DNA of 64,000 nucleotides from Gigantopelta aegis. Taxonomy: Eukaryota; Mollusca; Gastropoda; Neomphalida; Peltospiridae. Shown in pieces: positions 44,548 through 55,577 of this stretch. The notes below the pieces were generated by a model, which saw only the letters and a program-made list of their open reading frames with translations, ran no database searches and was not told where the DNA came from. Positions within the stretch are counted from its first letter, which is position 1, and every line of letters starts with the position of its first letter. Position numbers and translations under genes: made by a program. The stretch lies in contig NC_054713.1 of the NCBI RefSeq assembly GCF_016097555.1, positions 1,222,195 through 1,286,194 on the forward strand, written 5' to 3'.

Positions 44548-44848
44548 ATGAATATGTTTTATTTAACGACGCACTCAACACATTTTATTTACGGTTATAT
44601 GGCGTCGGACATATGATATTGTGAGAGGAAAACCGCTGTCGCCACTTCATGGGCTACTCTTTTCCATTAACAGCAAGGGATCTTTTATATGCACTATCCC
44701 ACAGACAGTATAACACATACCACGGACTTTGATATACCAGTCGTGGTGCACTGGCTGTAGCGAAAAATAGCCCAATTGTCCCACCGACGGGGATCGACCC
44801 CAGCCCGACCGCGCATCAGGCTAACGCTTTACCACTGGGCTAACTTCT
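44548..44848 (-). mobile_element. SINE type A, minus strand
   Basis: Near full length. The head (minus GTTAGCCCAGTGGTAAAGCG, B box GGGTCGATCCCCGTCGG) lies at the right end and the tail ends at GTTTTATTTAACGACGCAC. Confidence 0.9.
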
Positions 44849-44891
44849 TGTTAATTTTTACGGGTTGAAATTAGGGTGTGTCCCTTTAAGA

Positions 44892-45961
44892 CTCATATAG
44901 ACTGGACGCGGCGCGTGCGTGCGGTCCGGCCTAAAATAAATACATTGAAATACATTAGTTTCAATGACAGCGTCTTAGATTGGATGTTCTGTAAAACGCA
45001 CGCGTCCAGCAGCAATGAAATAATCGTATATACGGTGTATATACCCAAAACTCACGCGTCCAGCAGCAATGAAATAATCGTATATACGGTGTATATACCC
45101 AAAACGCACGCGTCCAGCAGCAATGAAATAATCGTATATACGGTGTATAGACCCAAAACGCACGCGTCCAGCAGCAATGAAATAATCGTATATACGGTGT
45201 ATAGACCCAAAACGCACGCGTCCAGCAGCAATGAAATAATCGTATATACGAAACGCACGCGTCCAGCAGCAATGAAATAATCGTATATACGGTGTATAGA
45301 CCCGAAACGCACGCGTCCAGCAGCAATGAAATAATCGTATATACGGTGTATAGACCCGAAACGCACGCGTCCAGCAGCAATGAAATAATCGTATATACGG
45401 TGTATAGACCCGAAACGCACGCGTCCAGCAGCAATGAAATAATCGTATATACGGTGTATAGACCCAAAACGCACGCGGCCAGCAGCAACGAAATAATCGT
45501 ATATACGGTGTATAGACCCAAAACGCACGCGGCCAGCAGTAAGGAAATAATCGTATATACGGTGTATATACCCAAAACGCACGCGTCCAGCAGCAATGGA
45601 ATAATCGTGTATACGGTGTATATACCCAAAACGCACGCGGCCAGCAGCAATGAAATAATCGTGTATACGGTGTATATACCCAAAACGCACGCGGCCAGCA
45701 GCAATGAAATAATCGTGTATACGGTGTATAGACCCAAAACGCACGCGGCCAGCAGCAATGAAATAATCGTATATACGGTGTATAGACCCAAAACGCACGC
45801 GGCCGGCAGCAATGGAATAATCGTATATACGGTGTATAGACCCAAAAGCTCACGCGGCCAGCAGCAATGAAATAATCGTATATACGGTGTATATACCCAA
45901 AACTCAAACGACAGTCGCACCATTCGGACCGCACGCACACGCCGCATCCAATCTATACGAG
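44892..45961. mobile_element. TIR-flanked element with interior 54-bp array
   Basis: The left end CTCATATAGACTGGACGCGG with GCGTGCGGTCCGG (44892-44929) is the inverted match of 45925-45961 (GGACCGCACGCACAC then GCCGCATCC, TATACGAG), roughly 85-90% over about 37 bp. Almost the whole interior is the tandem array at 44995-45903. Confidence 0.75.
44995..45903. repeat. 54-bp satellite, about 17 copies
   Basis: The monomer includes AAAACGCACGCGTCCAGCAG, CAATGAAATAATCGTATATA and CGGTGTATAGACCC. Because 54 is a multiple of three and no stop occurs in the unit, long frames of 18-residue repeats run on both strands (up to 328 residues). These are treated as artefacts. One unit is shortened near 45240-45260. 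Confidence 0.95.
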
Positions 45962-46055
45962 CGTTTATTTATTTCTCGCAGTATATAAAGTGATCAAAAT
46001 AGGGTCGACGGACTTTACACAAACGTAAGCTGAATAAGTAACAACTGAAACGAAA

Positions 46056-46212
46056 ACAAACAAAACTCAAATGACTACAGTTGTTGGCTGAGAATATGTT
46101 TGGTAAATGTTTCCGTGATTATCTCTGTTAACCAACAAACAAAACTCAAATGACTACAGTTGTTGGTTGATAATATGTTTGGTAAATATTTCGGTGATTC
46201 TCTATTTTAAAC
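46056..46212. repeat. Two-copy 78-bp tandem repeat
   Basis: AACAAAACTCAAATGACTAC and AGTTGTTGG followed by ATATGTTTGGTAAAT occur twice. Confidence 0.85.
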
Positions 46213-46440
46213 AACAAAATGAAAGCCAGTTTTGTGACACACATTAAAAATATCGAACTAATAAATGAAAGAAAACCTGCAACGTCTCTCACCTTCAAGA
46301 TGTCTGTCACCTTCAAGATGTCTGTCCTACTGGTGAAACGCTCCCTGGTGAGTGACGAGTTTCTTGGAAAACGACAACTCTTATCAGCCTGGGTCGAGGT
46401 TCAAACTATTTGAGTGGTTTGTTATACGTGAATGGTGTGT
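46213..46440. other. Spacer with weak R2-like segment
   Basis: GAGTGACGAGTTTCTTGGAA near 46350 faintly resembles repeat R2. CACCTTCAAGATGTCTGT is directly duplicated. Confidence 0.4.
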
Positions 46441-48470
46441 GTTTGTCTGGTGGCGGTTCTAGCTCAGTGTTAGTGCGCTTGTCTGAGGTGCGACTAGTGG
46501 TAAGATCGATCCTACTTGGTTGGTGTGTGTTTGTCTAGTGGCGGATCTAGCTCAGTGTTAGAGCGCTCGTCTGAGGTGCGACTAATGGCAATATCGATCC
46601 TACTTGGTTGGTGTGTGTTTGTCTAGTGGCGGATCTAGCTCAGTGTTAGAGCGCTCGTCTGAGGTGCGACTAATGGGAATATCGATCCTACTTGGTTGGT
46701 GTGTGTTTGTCTAGTGGCGGATCTAGCTCAGTGTTAGAGCGCTCGTCTGAGGTGCGACTGGTGGTCAGATCGATCCTACTTGGCTGGTGTGTGTTTGTCT
46801 AGTGGCGGATCTAGCTCAGTGTTAGAGCGCTCGTCTGAGGTGCGACTGGTGGTCAGATCGATCCTACTTGACTGGTGTGTGTTTGTCTAGTGGCGGATCT
46901 AGCTCAGTGTTAGAGCGCTCGTCTGAGGTGCGACTGGTGGTCAGATCGATCCTACTTGGTTGGTGTGTGTTTGTCTAGTGGCGGATCTAGCTCAGTGTTA
47001 GAGCGCTCGTCTGAGGTGCGACTAATGGTAATATCGATCCTACTTGGTTGGTGTGTGTTTGTCTAGTGGCGGATCTAGCTCAGTGTTAGAGCGCTCGTCT
47101 GAGGTGCGACTGGTGGTCAGATCGATCCTACTTGGTTGGTGTGTGTTTGTCTAGTGGCGGATCTAGCTCAGTGTTAGAGCGCTCGTCTGAGGTGCGACTA
47201 ATGGTAATATCGATCCTACTTGGTTGGTGTGTGTTTGTCTAGTGGCGGATCTAGCTCAGTATTAGAGCGCTCGTCTGAGGTGCGACTAATGGTAATATCG
47301 ATCCTACTTGGTTGGTGTGTGTTTGTCTAGTGGCGGATCTAGCTCAGTGTTAGAGCGCTCGTCTGAGGTGCGACTGGTGGTAAGATCGATCCTACTTGGT
47401 TGGTGTGTGTTTGTCTAGTGGCATATCTAGCTCAGTGTTAGAGCGCTCGTCTGAGGTGCGACTGGTGGTAAGATCGATCCTACTTGGTTGGTGTGTGTTT
47501 GTCTAGTGGCGGATCTAGCTCAGTGTTAGAGCGCTCATCTGAGGTGCGACTGGTGGTAAGATCGATCCTACTTGGCTGGTGTGTGTTTGTCTAATGGCGG
47601 ATCTAGCTCAGTGTTAGAGCGCTCATCTGAGGTGCGACTGGTGGTAAGATCGATCCTACTTGACTGGTGTGTGTTTGTCTAGTGGCGGATCTAGTTCAGT
47701 GTTAGAGCGCTCATCTGAGGTGCGACTGGTGGTAAGATCGATCCTACTTGACTGGTGTGTGTTTGTCTAGTGACGGATCTAGCTCAGTGTTAGAGCGCTC
47801 ATCTGAGGTGCGACTGGTGGTAAGATCGATCTTACTTGGCTGGTGTGTGTTTGTCTAGTGGCGGATCTAGCTCAGTGTTAGAGCGCTCGTCTGAGGTGCG
47901 ACTGGTGGTAAGATCGATCTTACTTGGCTGGTGTGTGTTTGTCTAGTAGCGGATCTAGCTCAGTGTTAGAGCGCTCGTCTGAGCTGCGACTGGTGGTAAG
48001 ATCGATCTTACTTGGCTGGTCTGTGTTTGTCTAGTGGCGGATCTAGCTCAGTGTTAGAGCGCTCGTCTGAGGTGCGACTGGTGGTAATATCGATCTTACT
48101 TGGCTGGTGTGTGTTTGTCTAGTGGCGGATCTAGCTCAGTGTTAGTCCGCTCGTCTGAGGTGCGACTGGTGGTAAGATCGATCCTACTTGACTGGTGTGT
48201 GTTTGTCTAGTGGCGGATCTTGCTCAGTGTTAGAGCGCTCGTCTGAGGTGCGACTAGTGGTAAGATCGATCCTACTTGACTGGTGTGTGTTTGTCTAGTG
48301 GCGGATCTTGCTCAGTGTTAGAGCGCTCGTCTGAGGTGCGACTGGTGGTAAGATCGATCCTACTTGGCTGGTGTGTGTTTGTCTAGTGACGGATCTAGCT
48401 CAGTGTTACAGTGCTCATCTGAGGTGCGACTAGTTGTAAGATCGATCCTACTTGGCAGGTGTCTGCTTTT
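46441..48470 (+). repeat. 88-bp tRNA-like satellite, about 23 copies
   Basis: Each unit contains GGCGGATCTAGCTCAGTGTT, AGAGCGCTCGTCTGAGGTGC and a GATCGATCCTAC segment, joined by TTGGTTGGTGTGTGTTTGTC. TAGCTCAGTGTTAGAGC fits a Pol III A box and tRNA D arm, and GATCGATCC resembles a B box with one change. No acceptor stem closes cleanly, so these are not functional tRNA genes. They look like a SINE head amplified in tandem. Confidence 0.93.
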
Positions 48471-48479
48471 CTAAGGGTG

Positions 48480-48745
<266 letters not shown>

Positions 48746-48756
48746 ATGTGTGTACG

Positions 48757-49350
48757 AGTGTGTATCTCAGTGATATCTGTTTGTTTAAGGTAGGGGTCTA
48801 TCTCAGTGACATCTGTTTGTCTAAGGGTGGGGTCTATCTCAGTGATATCTGTTTGTCTAAAGATGGGGGTCTATCTTATCTAATTCTGTTTGTCTAAGAG
48901 TGGGGGTCTACCTCAGTGCTTTCTGTTTGTCTAAGGGTGGCTGTCTATCTCAGTGATATCTGTTTGTCTAAGGGTGGCGGTCTATCTCAATGATATCTGT
49001 TTGTCTAAGGGTGGAGGTCTATCTCAGCTAGTTCTGTTTGTCTAAGGGTGGGGGTCTATCTCAGTGCTTTCTGTTTGTCTAAGGGTGGAGGTCTATCTCA
49101 GTGATATTTGTTTGTCTAAGGGTGGAGGTCTATCTCAGTGATATCTGTTTGTCTAAGGGTGGAGGTCTATCTCAGCTAGTTCTGTTTGTCTAAGGGTGGG
49201 GGTCTATCTCTGTGCTTTCTGTTTGTCTAAGGGTGGCGGTCTATCTCAGTGATTTCATTTTGTCTAAAGGTGGGGGGTGGGTGTCTGTCTCAGTAATTTC
49301 TCTTTATTTAAGGGTATGGGGTGGCGGTCTATCCCAGTGATTTCTGTTTT
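48757..49350. repeat. 39-bp minisatellite, about 15 copies
   Basis: The unit is TGTTTGTCTAAGGGTGGCGG plus TCTATCTCAGTGATATC. It resembles the TGTTTGTCTAGTGGCGGATC plus TAGCTCAGTGTTAG part of the neighbouring 88-bp unit, suggesting derivation. Confidence 0.9.
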
Positions 49351-49394
49351 ATGTTTGTTTGTTTGTTGTTTTTTTTGCGGGGGGGGGGGGGTTC

Positions 49395-49465
49395 ACAATG
49401 GTAGATCGCTCGGCTGAGGTTCGGCTGATCGCAGGATCGAACCTCGTCGATGGATTCGATGAATT
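49395..49465 (+). repeat. Single tRNA-like (SINE head) fragment
   Basis: ATGGTAGATCGCTCGGCTGA and CGCAGGATCGAACCTCGTCG resemble A-box and B-box parts of a SINE head, directly after a G-run (49379-49391). Confidence 0.5.
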
Positions 49466-50422
49466 AATCTTAGTGGAGGGAAACTACAGTTCAGGACATC
49501 CAGTTTTCAACACATTAGGCGTGGGTAACGTAAAACCTAGATCACATTATATTATTATATTATATGTGAAATCAGGTTTCCAATATTTTAGGGGTTGGCT
49601 AACGTAATATAACACATTTCGGGATGTCTAGTTTTCAATATTTCAGGGGTGGGTAACGTAATATAACACATTTCAGGACGTCTAGTTTTCAATATTTTAG
49701 GGGTGGATAACGCAATATGACATATTTCAGAACATCTAGTTTCCAGTATTTTAGGGGTGGATAACGCAATATGACATATTTCAGAACATCTAGTTTCCAG
49801 TATTTTAGGGGTGGATAACGCAATATGACATATTTCAGGACATCTAGTTTCCAGTATTTTAGGGGTGGATAACGCAATATGACATATTTCGGGACATCTA
49901 GTTTCCAGTATTTTAGGGGTGGATAACGCAATATGACATATTTCAGAACATCTAGTTTCCAGTATTTTAGGGGTGGGTAACGCAATATGACATATTTCAG
50001 GACATCTAGTTTCCAGTATTTTAGGGGTGGATAACGCAATATGACATATTTCGGGACATCTAGTTTCCAGTATTTTAGGGGTGGATAACGCAATATGACA
50101 TATTTCGGAACATCTAGTTTCCAGTATTTTAGGGGTGGATAACGCAATATGACATATTTCAGAACATCTAGTTTCCAGTATTTTAGGGGTGGGTAACGCA
50201 ATATGACATATTTCAGGACATCTAGTTTCCAGTATTTTAGGGGTGGATAACGCAATATGACATATTTCGGGACATCTAGTTTCCAGTATTTTAGGGGTGG
50301 ATAACGCAATATGACATATTTTAGGGGTGGATAACGCAATATGACATATTTCAGGACATCTAGTTTCCAGTATTTTAGGGGTGAATAACGCAATATGACA
50401 TATTTCAGGACATCTAGTTTCC

Positions 50423-50644
50423 AACCGGCCTCGGTGGCGTCGTGGTAAGCCATCGGTCTACAGGCTGGTAGGTACTGGGTTCGTATCCCAGTCGAGGCAT
50501 GGGATTTTTTAATCCAGATACCGACTCCAAAACCCTGAGTGAGTGCTCCGCAAGGCTCAATGGGTAGGTGTAAACCACTTGCACCGACCAGTGATCCATA
50601 ACTGGTTCAACAAAGGCCATGGTTTGTGCTATCCTGCCTGTGGG
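50423..50644 (+). mobile_element. SINE type B copy 1 in the satellite, 3' truncated
   Basis: Same left junction and private mutations as the two copies to its right. It ends abruptly at GCCTGTGGG fused to ATAACGCAATATGAC of the satellite, where GTGGG/GTGG supplies microhomology. Confidence 0.92.
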
Positions 50645-50736
50645 ATAACGCAATATGACATATTTCAGGACATCTAGTTTCCAGTATTTTAGGGGTGGAT
50701 AACGCAATATGACATATTTCAGGACATCTAGTTTCC

Positions 50737-51130
50737 AACCGGCCTCGGTGGCGTCGTGGTAAGCCATCGGTCTACAGGCTGGTAGGTACTGGGTTCGTAT
50801 CCCAGTCGAGGCATGGGATTTTTTAATCCAGATACCGACTCCAAAACCCTGAGTGAGTGCTCCGCAAGGCTCAATGGGTAGGTGTAAACCACTTGCACCG
50901 ACCAGTGATCCATAACTGGTTCAACAAAGGCCATGGTTTGTGCTATCCTGCCTGTGGGAAGCGCAAATAAAAGATCCCTTGCTACTAATTGGAAAGAGTA
51001 GCCAATGTAGTGGCGACAGCGGGTTTCCTCTCAAAATCTGTGTGGTCCTTAACCATATGTCTGACGCCATATAACCGTAAATAAAATGTGTTGAGTGCGT
51101 CGTTAAATAAAACATTTCTTTCTTTCTTTT
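50737..51130 (+). mobile_element. SINE type B copy 2 in the satellite, full length
   Basis: 394 bp, flanked by TCTAGTTTCC (50727-50736, 51131-51140). It shares with copies 1 and 3 the odd CGTGGTAAGCC, GTTCGTATCCC and six-T variants. Confidence 0.95.
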
Positions 51131-51464
51131 TCTAGTTTCCAGTATTTTAGGGGTGGGTAACGCAATATGACACATTTCTGGACGTCTAGTTTCCAGTATT
51201 TTAGGGGTGGGTAACGCAATATGACACATTTCTGGACGTCTAGTTTCCAGTATTTTAGGGGTGGGTAACGCAATATGACACATTTCTGGACGTCTAGTTT
51301 CCAGTATTTTAGGGGTGGGCAACGCAATATGACACATTTCTGGACGTCTAGTTTCCAGTATTTTAGGGGTGGATAACGCAATATGACATATTTCAGGACA
51401 TCTAGTTTCCAGTATTTTAGGGGTGGATAACGCAATATGACATATTTCAGGACATCTAGTTTCC

Positions 51465-51858
51465 AACCGGCCTCGGTGGCGTCGTGGTAAGCCATCGGTC
51501 TACAGGCTGGTAGGTACTGGGTTCGTATCCCAGTCGAGGCATGGGATTTTTTAATCCAGATACCGACTCCAAAACCCTGAGTGAGTGCTCCGCAAGGCTC
51601 AATGGGTAGGTGTAAACCACTTGCACCGACCAGTGATCCATAACTGGTTCAACAAAGGCCATGGTTTGTGCTATCCTGCCTGTGGGAAGCGCAAATAAAA
51701 GATCCCTTGCTACTAATTGGAAAGAGTAGCCAATGTAGTGGCGACAGCGGGTTTCCTCTCAAAATCTGTGTGGTCCTTAACCATATGTCTGACGCCATAT
51801 AACCGTAAATAAAATGTGTTGAGTGCGTCGTTAAATAAAACATTTCTTTCTTTCTTTT
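51465..51858 (+). mobile_element. SINE type B copy 3 in the satellite, full length
   Basis: 394 bp, apparently identical to copy 2 with the same flanking TCTAGTTTCC. It starts 728 bp after copy 2. Confidence 0.95.
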
Positions 51859-52544
51859 TCTAGTTTCCAGTATTTTAGGGGTGGGTAACGCAATATGACA
51901 CATTTCTGGACGTCTAGTTTCCAGTATTTTAGGGGTGGGCAACGCAATGTCACACATTTCGGGACGTCTAGTTTCCAGTATTTTAGGGGTGGGTAACGCA
52001 ATATGACACATTTCTGGACGTCTAGTTTGCAGTATTTTAGGGGTGGGTAACGCAATATGACACATTTCTGGACGTCTAGTTTGCAGTATTTTAGGGGTGG
52101 GTAACGCAATATGACACATTTCTGGACGTCTAGTTTGCAGTATTTTAGGGGTGGGTAACGCAATATGACACATTTCTGGACGTCTAGTTTCCAGTATTTT
52201 AGGGGTGGGTAACGCAATGTCACACATTTCGGGACGTCTAGTTTCCAATATTTTAGGGGTGGGTAACGCAATATGACACATTTTCAGGACGTCTAGTTTC
52301 CAGTATTTTAGGGGTGGGTAACGCAATATGACACATTTCTGGACGTCTAGTTTCCAGTATTTTGGGGGTGGGTAACGCAATATGACACATTTCAGGACGT
52401 CTAGTTTCCAGTATTTTAGGGGTGGGTAACGCAATGTCACACATTTCGGGACGTCTAGTTTCCCCTACAATTCACTGAAACACTACAAAGGGAGTGATAC
52501 AAGAGAGTTACTTATTTAATTAACACGGTGTCCTCTATACAGTA

Positions 52545-53815
52545 ATTTAACTGTCTGTAATGTGAATGATAGACATCCCGTCAGTAATTTAACTGTCTGT
52601 AATGTGAATGATAGACATCCGTCAGTAATTTAACTGCCTGTAATGTGAATGATAGACATCCCGTCAGCAATTTAACTGCCTGTAATGTGAGTGATAGACA
52701 TCCCGTCAGTAATTTAACTGCCTGTAATGTGAATGATAGACATCCCGTCAGTAATTTAACTGCCTGTAATGTGAATGATAGACATCCTATGAGTAATTTA
52801 ACTGCCTGTAATGTGAATGATAGACATCCCGTCAGTAATGTAACTGCCTGTAATGTGAATGATAGACATCATATGAGTAATTTACCTGCATGTAATGTGA
52901 ATGATAGACATCGCGATAGTAATTTAACTGCCTGTAATGTGAATGATAGACATCCTATGAGTAATTTAACTGCCTGTAATGTGAATGATAGACATCCCGT
53001 CAGTAATTTAACTGCCTGTAATGTGAATGATAGACATCCTATGAGTAATTTACCTGCATGTAATGTGAATGATAGACATCGCGATAGTAATTTAACTGCA
53101 TGTAATGTGAATGATAAGACATCCCGTCAGTAATTTAACTGTATGTAATGTGAATAATAGACATCCTATGAGTAATTTAACTGCCTGTAATGTGAATGAT
53201 AGACATCCATCAGTAATTTAACTGTATGTAATGTGAATGATAGACATCCTATGAGTAATTTAACTGCCTGTAATGTGAATGATATACATTATGTCAGTAA
53301 TGTAACTGTCTGTAATGTGAATGATAGACATCCTTTGAGTAATTTAACTGTCTGTAATGTGAATGATATACATTATGTCAGTAATTTAACTGTATGTAAT
53401 GTGAATGATAGACATCCTATGACTAATTTAACTGCCTGTAAGGTGAATGATATACATTATGTCAGTAATTTAACTGTCTGTAATGTGAATGATAGACATC
53501 CAGTCAGTAATTTAACTGTCTGTAATGTGAATCATAGACATCCCGTCAGTAATTTAACTGCATGCAATGTGAATGATAGACATCCAGTCAGTAATTTAAC
53601 TGTCTGTAATGTGAATGATAGACATCCCGTCAGTAATTTAACTGTCTGTAATGTCAATGATAGACACCCCGTCAGTAATTTAACTGCCTGTAATGTGAAT
53701 GATAGAATGATAGACCACCCGTCAGTAATTTAACTGTTTGTAATGTGAATGATAGACATCCCGTCAGTAATTTAACTGCCTGCGATGTGAATGATAGACA
53801 TCACGTCAGTAATTC
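52545..53815. repeat. 42-bp satellite, about 30 copies
   Basis: The unit is GTCAGTAATTTAACTGCCTG, TAATGTGAATGATAGACATC and CC. A plus frame repeats NDRHPVSNLTACNV (14 residues) for up to 166 residues. A subtype with ATATACATTATGTCAG occurs at 53280-53470. Frame interruptions at several units argue against coding. Confidence 0.94.
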
Positions 53816-54270
53816 ATTAAATTAACTCAAAGTTAGATAGCTTTTGTATAGCGGCCATCTTGGACATCCACGATTGCCGCCATAATGTATCTTGGACAAG
53901 TGGTCTCTATTAACAGTTGAAAACTAAGGCAACAGAGAAATGTTTTACACTTTTTAAACAGAATGATACAAAAGCAGAAAGATGGTAAGATTAACAATAG
54001 TCACTGCAGCATTGTTCCTCAATAAGTTGTCTATACATTTCATTCATTTTATTTTAAAAATTCCATCTAGTAATAATTATTTTACATCACAAGGGTTTCC
54101 CCTGGGCCGTTACGCGTACCGGCCCAACACGCCTTGGTCCGTGAAGTGAGCGCTTTGACGGCGTGGAAGCGCCTTAAATCAAGTGCTTTGATTTGAAGTG
54201 CTTTAGAAACACAATTATCACAAGTACAAGCATTGCAGTCGACTATCTCTTGCAAACAACTTGTATCCCA
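53816..54270. other. Unassigned spacer
   Basis: No gene recognised. The stretch at 54080-54180 is GC-richer with AGTGCTTTGA repeats. Confidence 0.4.
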
Positions 54271-54312
54271 GTGGTGTCGTCCCATTTGGTGGAATTCCCA
54301 ATTGGTCGACAT
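54271..54312. mobile_element. Solo end of the 54771-55282 TIR element
   Basis: GGTGTCGTCCCATTTGGTGG and AATTCCCAATTGGTCGAC match the left terminus of that element. Confidence 0.75.
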
Positions 54313-54690
54313 ACCTGTGTTCAAACCTTTATGTCGAAATTACTTTCGTTTTAAATATTATTAAATAGTCCGATCCTCTCTTCTTTCTCTTGTTTAGTTT
54401 TGGACTGTCCTTCTAAAATGCTCCAAATTATATAAATATTCGGCCGAGCAGTCAGTTATTTTTATTTTTGGCTTGTAACTTTTTATTTATATTTAAAAAA
54501 AATTTATATTAATTTACTAATTGCTATTTTCAAATGTCTGCCCATTGTCAGCTCTACACTCCCCCTCTCCCTCCCATCCCGAGTCAGGCCACCGATCTTA
54601 TCAGAGGTTGAACTCTGGATGGGCGTGCTCGAAACCCTAGTGGTATATGAACACGTTAAAGTAGTTATCTATCTATCTTCGTCGTTTTTG
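54313..54690. other. Unassigned AT-rich spacer
   Basis: Nothing recognised. Confidence 0.35.
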
Positions 54691-54692
54691 AC

Positions 54693-54770
54693 CGTCGTGG
54701 TTAGGCCATCGGTCTATAGGCTGGTAGGTACTGGGTTCAAATGGGATTTTTAATCCCATATAGCCACTCC
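54693..54770 (+). mobile_element. SINE type B head, left part of a split copy
   Basis: GTCGTGGTTAGGCCATCGGT through GGTACTGGGTTCAAA (B box partly lost) to TAGCCACTCC, where the TIR element begins. Confidence 0.85.
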
Positions 54771-55282
54771 GGTGTCGTCCCATTTGGTCGAATTCCCAAT
54801 TGGTCGAAATGCCACTTGGTGGAAAAATAAGTACTCGTCTGTTATATAACCACAACCTGATTACCTGTGTACGTAACGAACATGGCCTCTTCATGTTTAT
54901 ACAAGTTTTGATTATAGACGGACAATGGTTTATTTGCCAATGTACATAAACGGGCTGCCGTACATAAACATATTTTCATAGTTTCTCCATGACCTCTTGT
55001 GAATAAAACTCTGTTTATACAAATTTTCATTAATTAATTTTCATTTTAATTAATTACAGACATTCACTAATGGATTATTTCGATATTTGTCATATTTGCA
55101 TACTTTATGCGTTAAGCGATATTTATACCATCTATACAATAATAGTCGGTTTCCAAATAATCTGGAACAGTTCATTATAATGACTGAGGTAATAACATGC
55201 ATGTCAGTAAGACCATTGAACCATATATGTTGTTGTTTTAGCAGTTCGACCAATTGGGAATTCGACCAAATGGGAGTAAGCC
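54771..55282. mobile_element. 512-bp TIR element splitting a SINE
   Basis: The left end GGTGTCGTCCCATTTGG with TCGAATTCCCAATTGGTCGA is inverted at the right end (55246-55282). Flanks GCCACTCC and CCGACTCC suggest an approximate 8-bp target duplication (ACTCC exact). No transposase; AT-rich interior. The duplication size would suit a hAT-like origin, but this is only suggestive. Confidence 0.82.
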
Positions 55283-55577
55283 CCGACTCCAAACCCTGAG
55301 TGAGTGCTCCGCTAGGCTCAATGGGTAGGTGTAAGCCACTTACACCGACCAGTGATCCGTAACTGGTTCAACAAAGGCCATGGTTTGTGCTATCCTGCCT
55401 GTGGGAAGCGCACATAAAAGATCCCTTGCTGCCTGTTGTAAAAGAGTAGTCTAGCGGGTTTCCTCTAAAAAAAAGCCAGTGCCAGAATGACCATATGTTT
55501 GACGTCCAATAGCCGATGATAAGATAAAAAAAAAAATCAATGTGCTCCAGTGGCGTCGTTAAATAAAACTTTACTTT
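55283..55577 (+). mobile_element. SINE type B (tail variant 2), right part of the split copy
   Basis: Resumes at CCGACTCCAAACCCTGAGTG and runs through the body to the alternative tail GTCCAATAGCCGATGATAAG and GGCGTCGTTAAATAAAAC. Confidence 0.88.

Larger units (their letters stand above)
49545..52465. repeat. 54-bp satellite with embedded SINE copies
   Basis: The unit is CTAGTTTCCAGTATTTTAGG, GGTGGATAACGCAATATGAC and ATATTTCAGGACAT. A newer subtype has CACATTTCTGGACGT. Frames of 18-residue repeats run up to 278 residues on the minus strand only because the period is divisible by three. Three SINE copies interrupt it. Confidence 0.95.

Noticed and set aside
44961..45947. Frames of 190-328 residues on both strands with 18-residue repeats
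   Set aside because: 54-bp satellite with a period divisible by three. Multiple frames are open together, so coding is not supported.
46441..48470. Cluster of true tRNA genes
   Set aside because: The acceptor and T stems do not close, the B box is degraded, and all units are the same with GT-rich linkers.
49588..52444. Minus-strand frames up to 278 residues with repeated KILETRCPEICHIALSTP
   Set aside because: Satellite-derived. The frames run into SINE sequence, and two minus frames are open at once.
52645..53733. 162- and 166-residue plus frames repeating NDRHPVSNLTACNV
   Set aside because: 42-bp satellite with frame-breaking units at 53105-53230. No start context, splice sites or domain.
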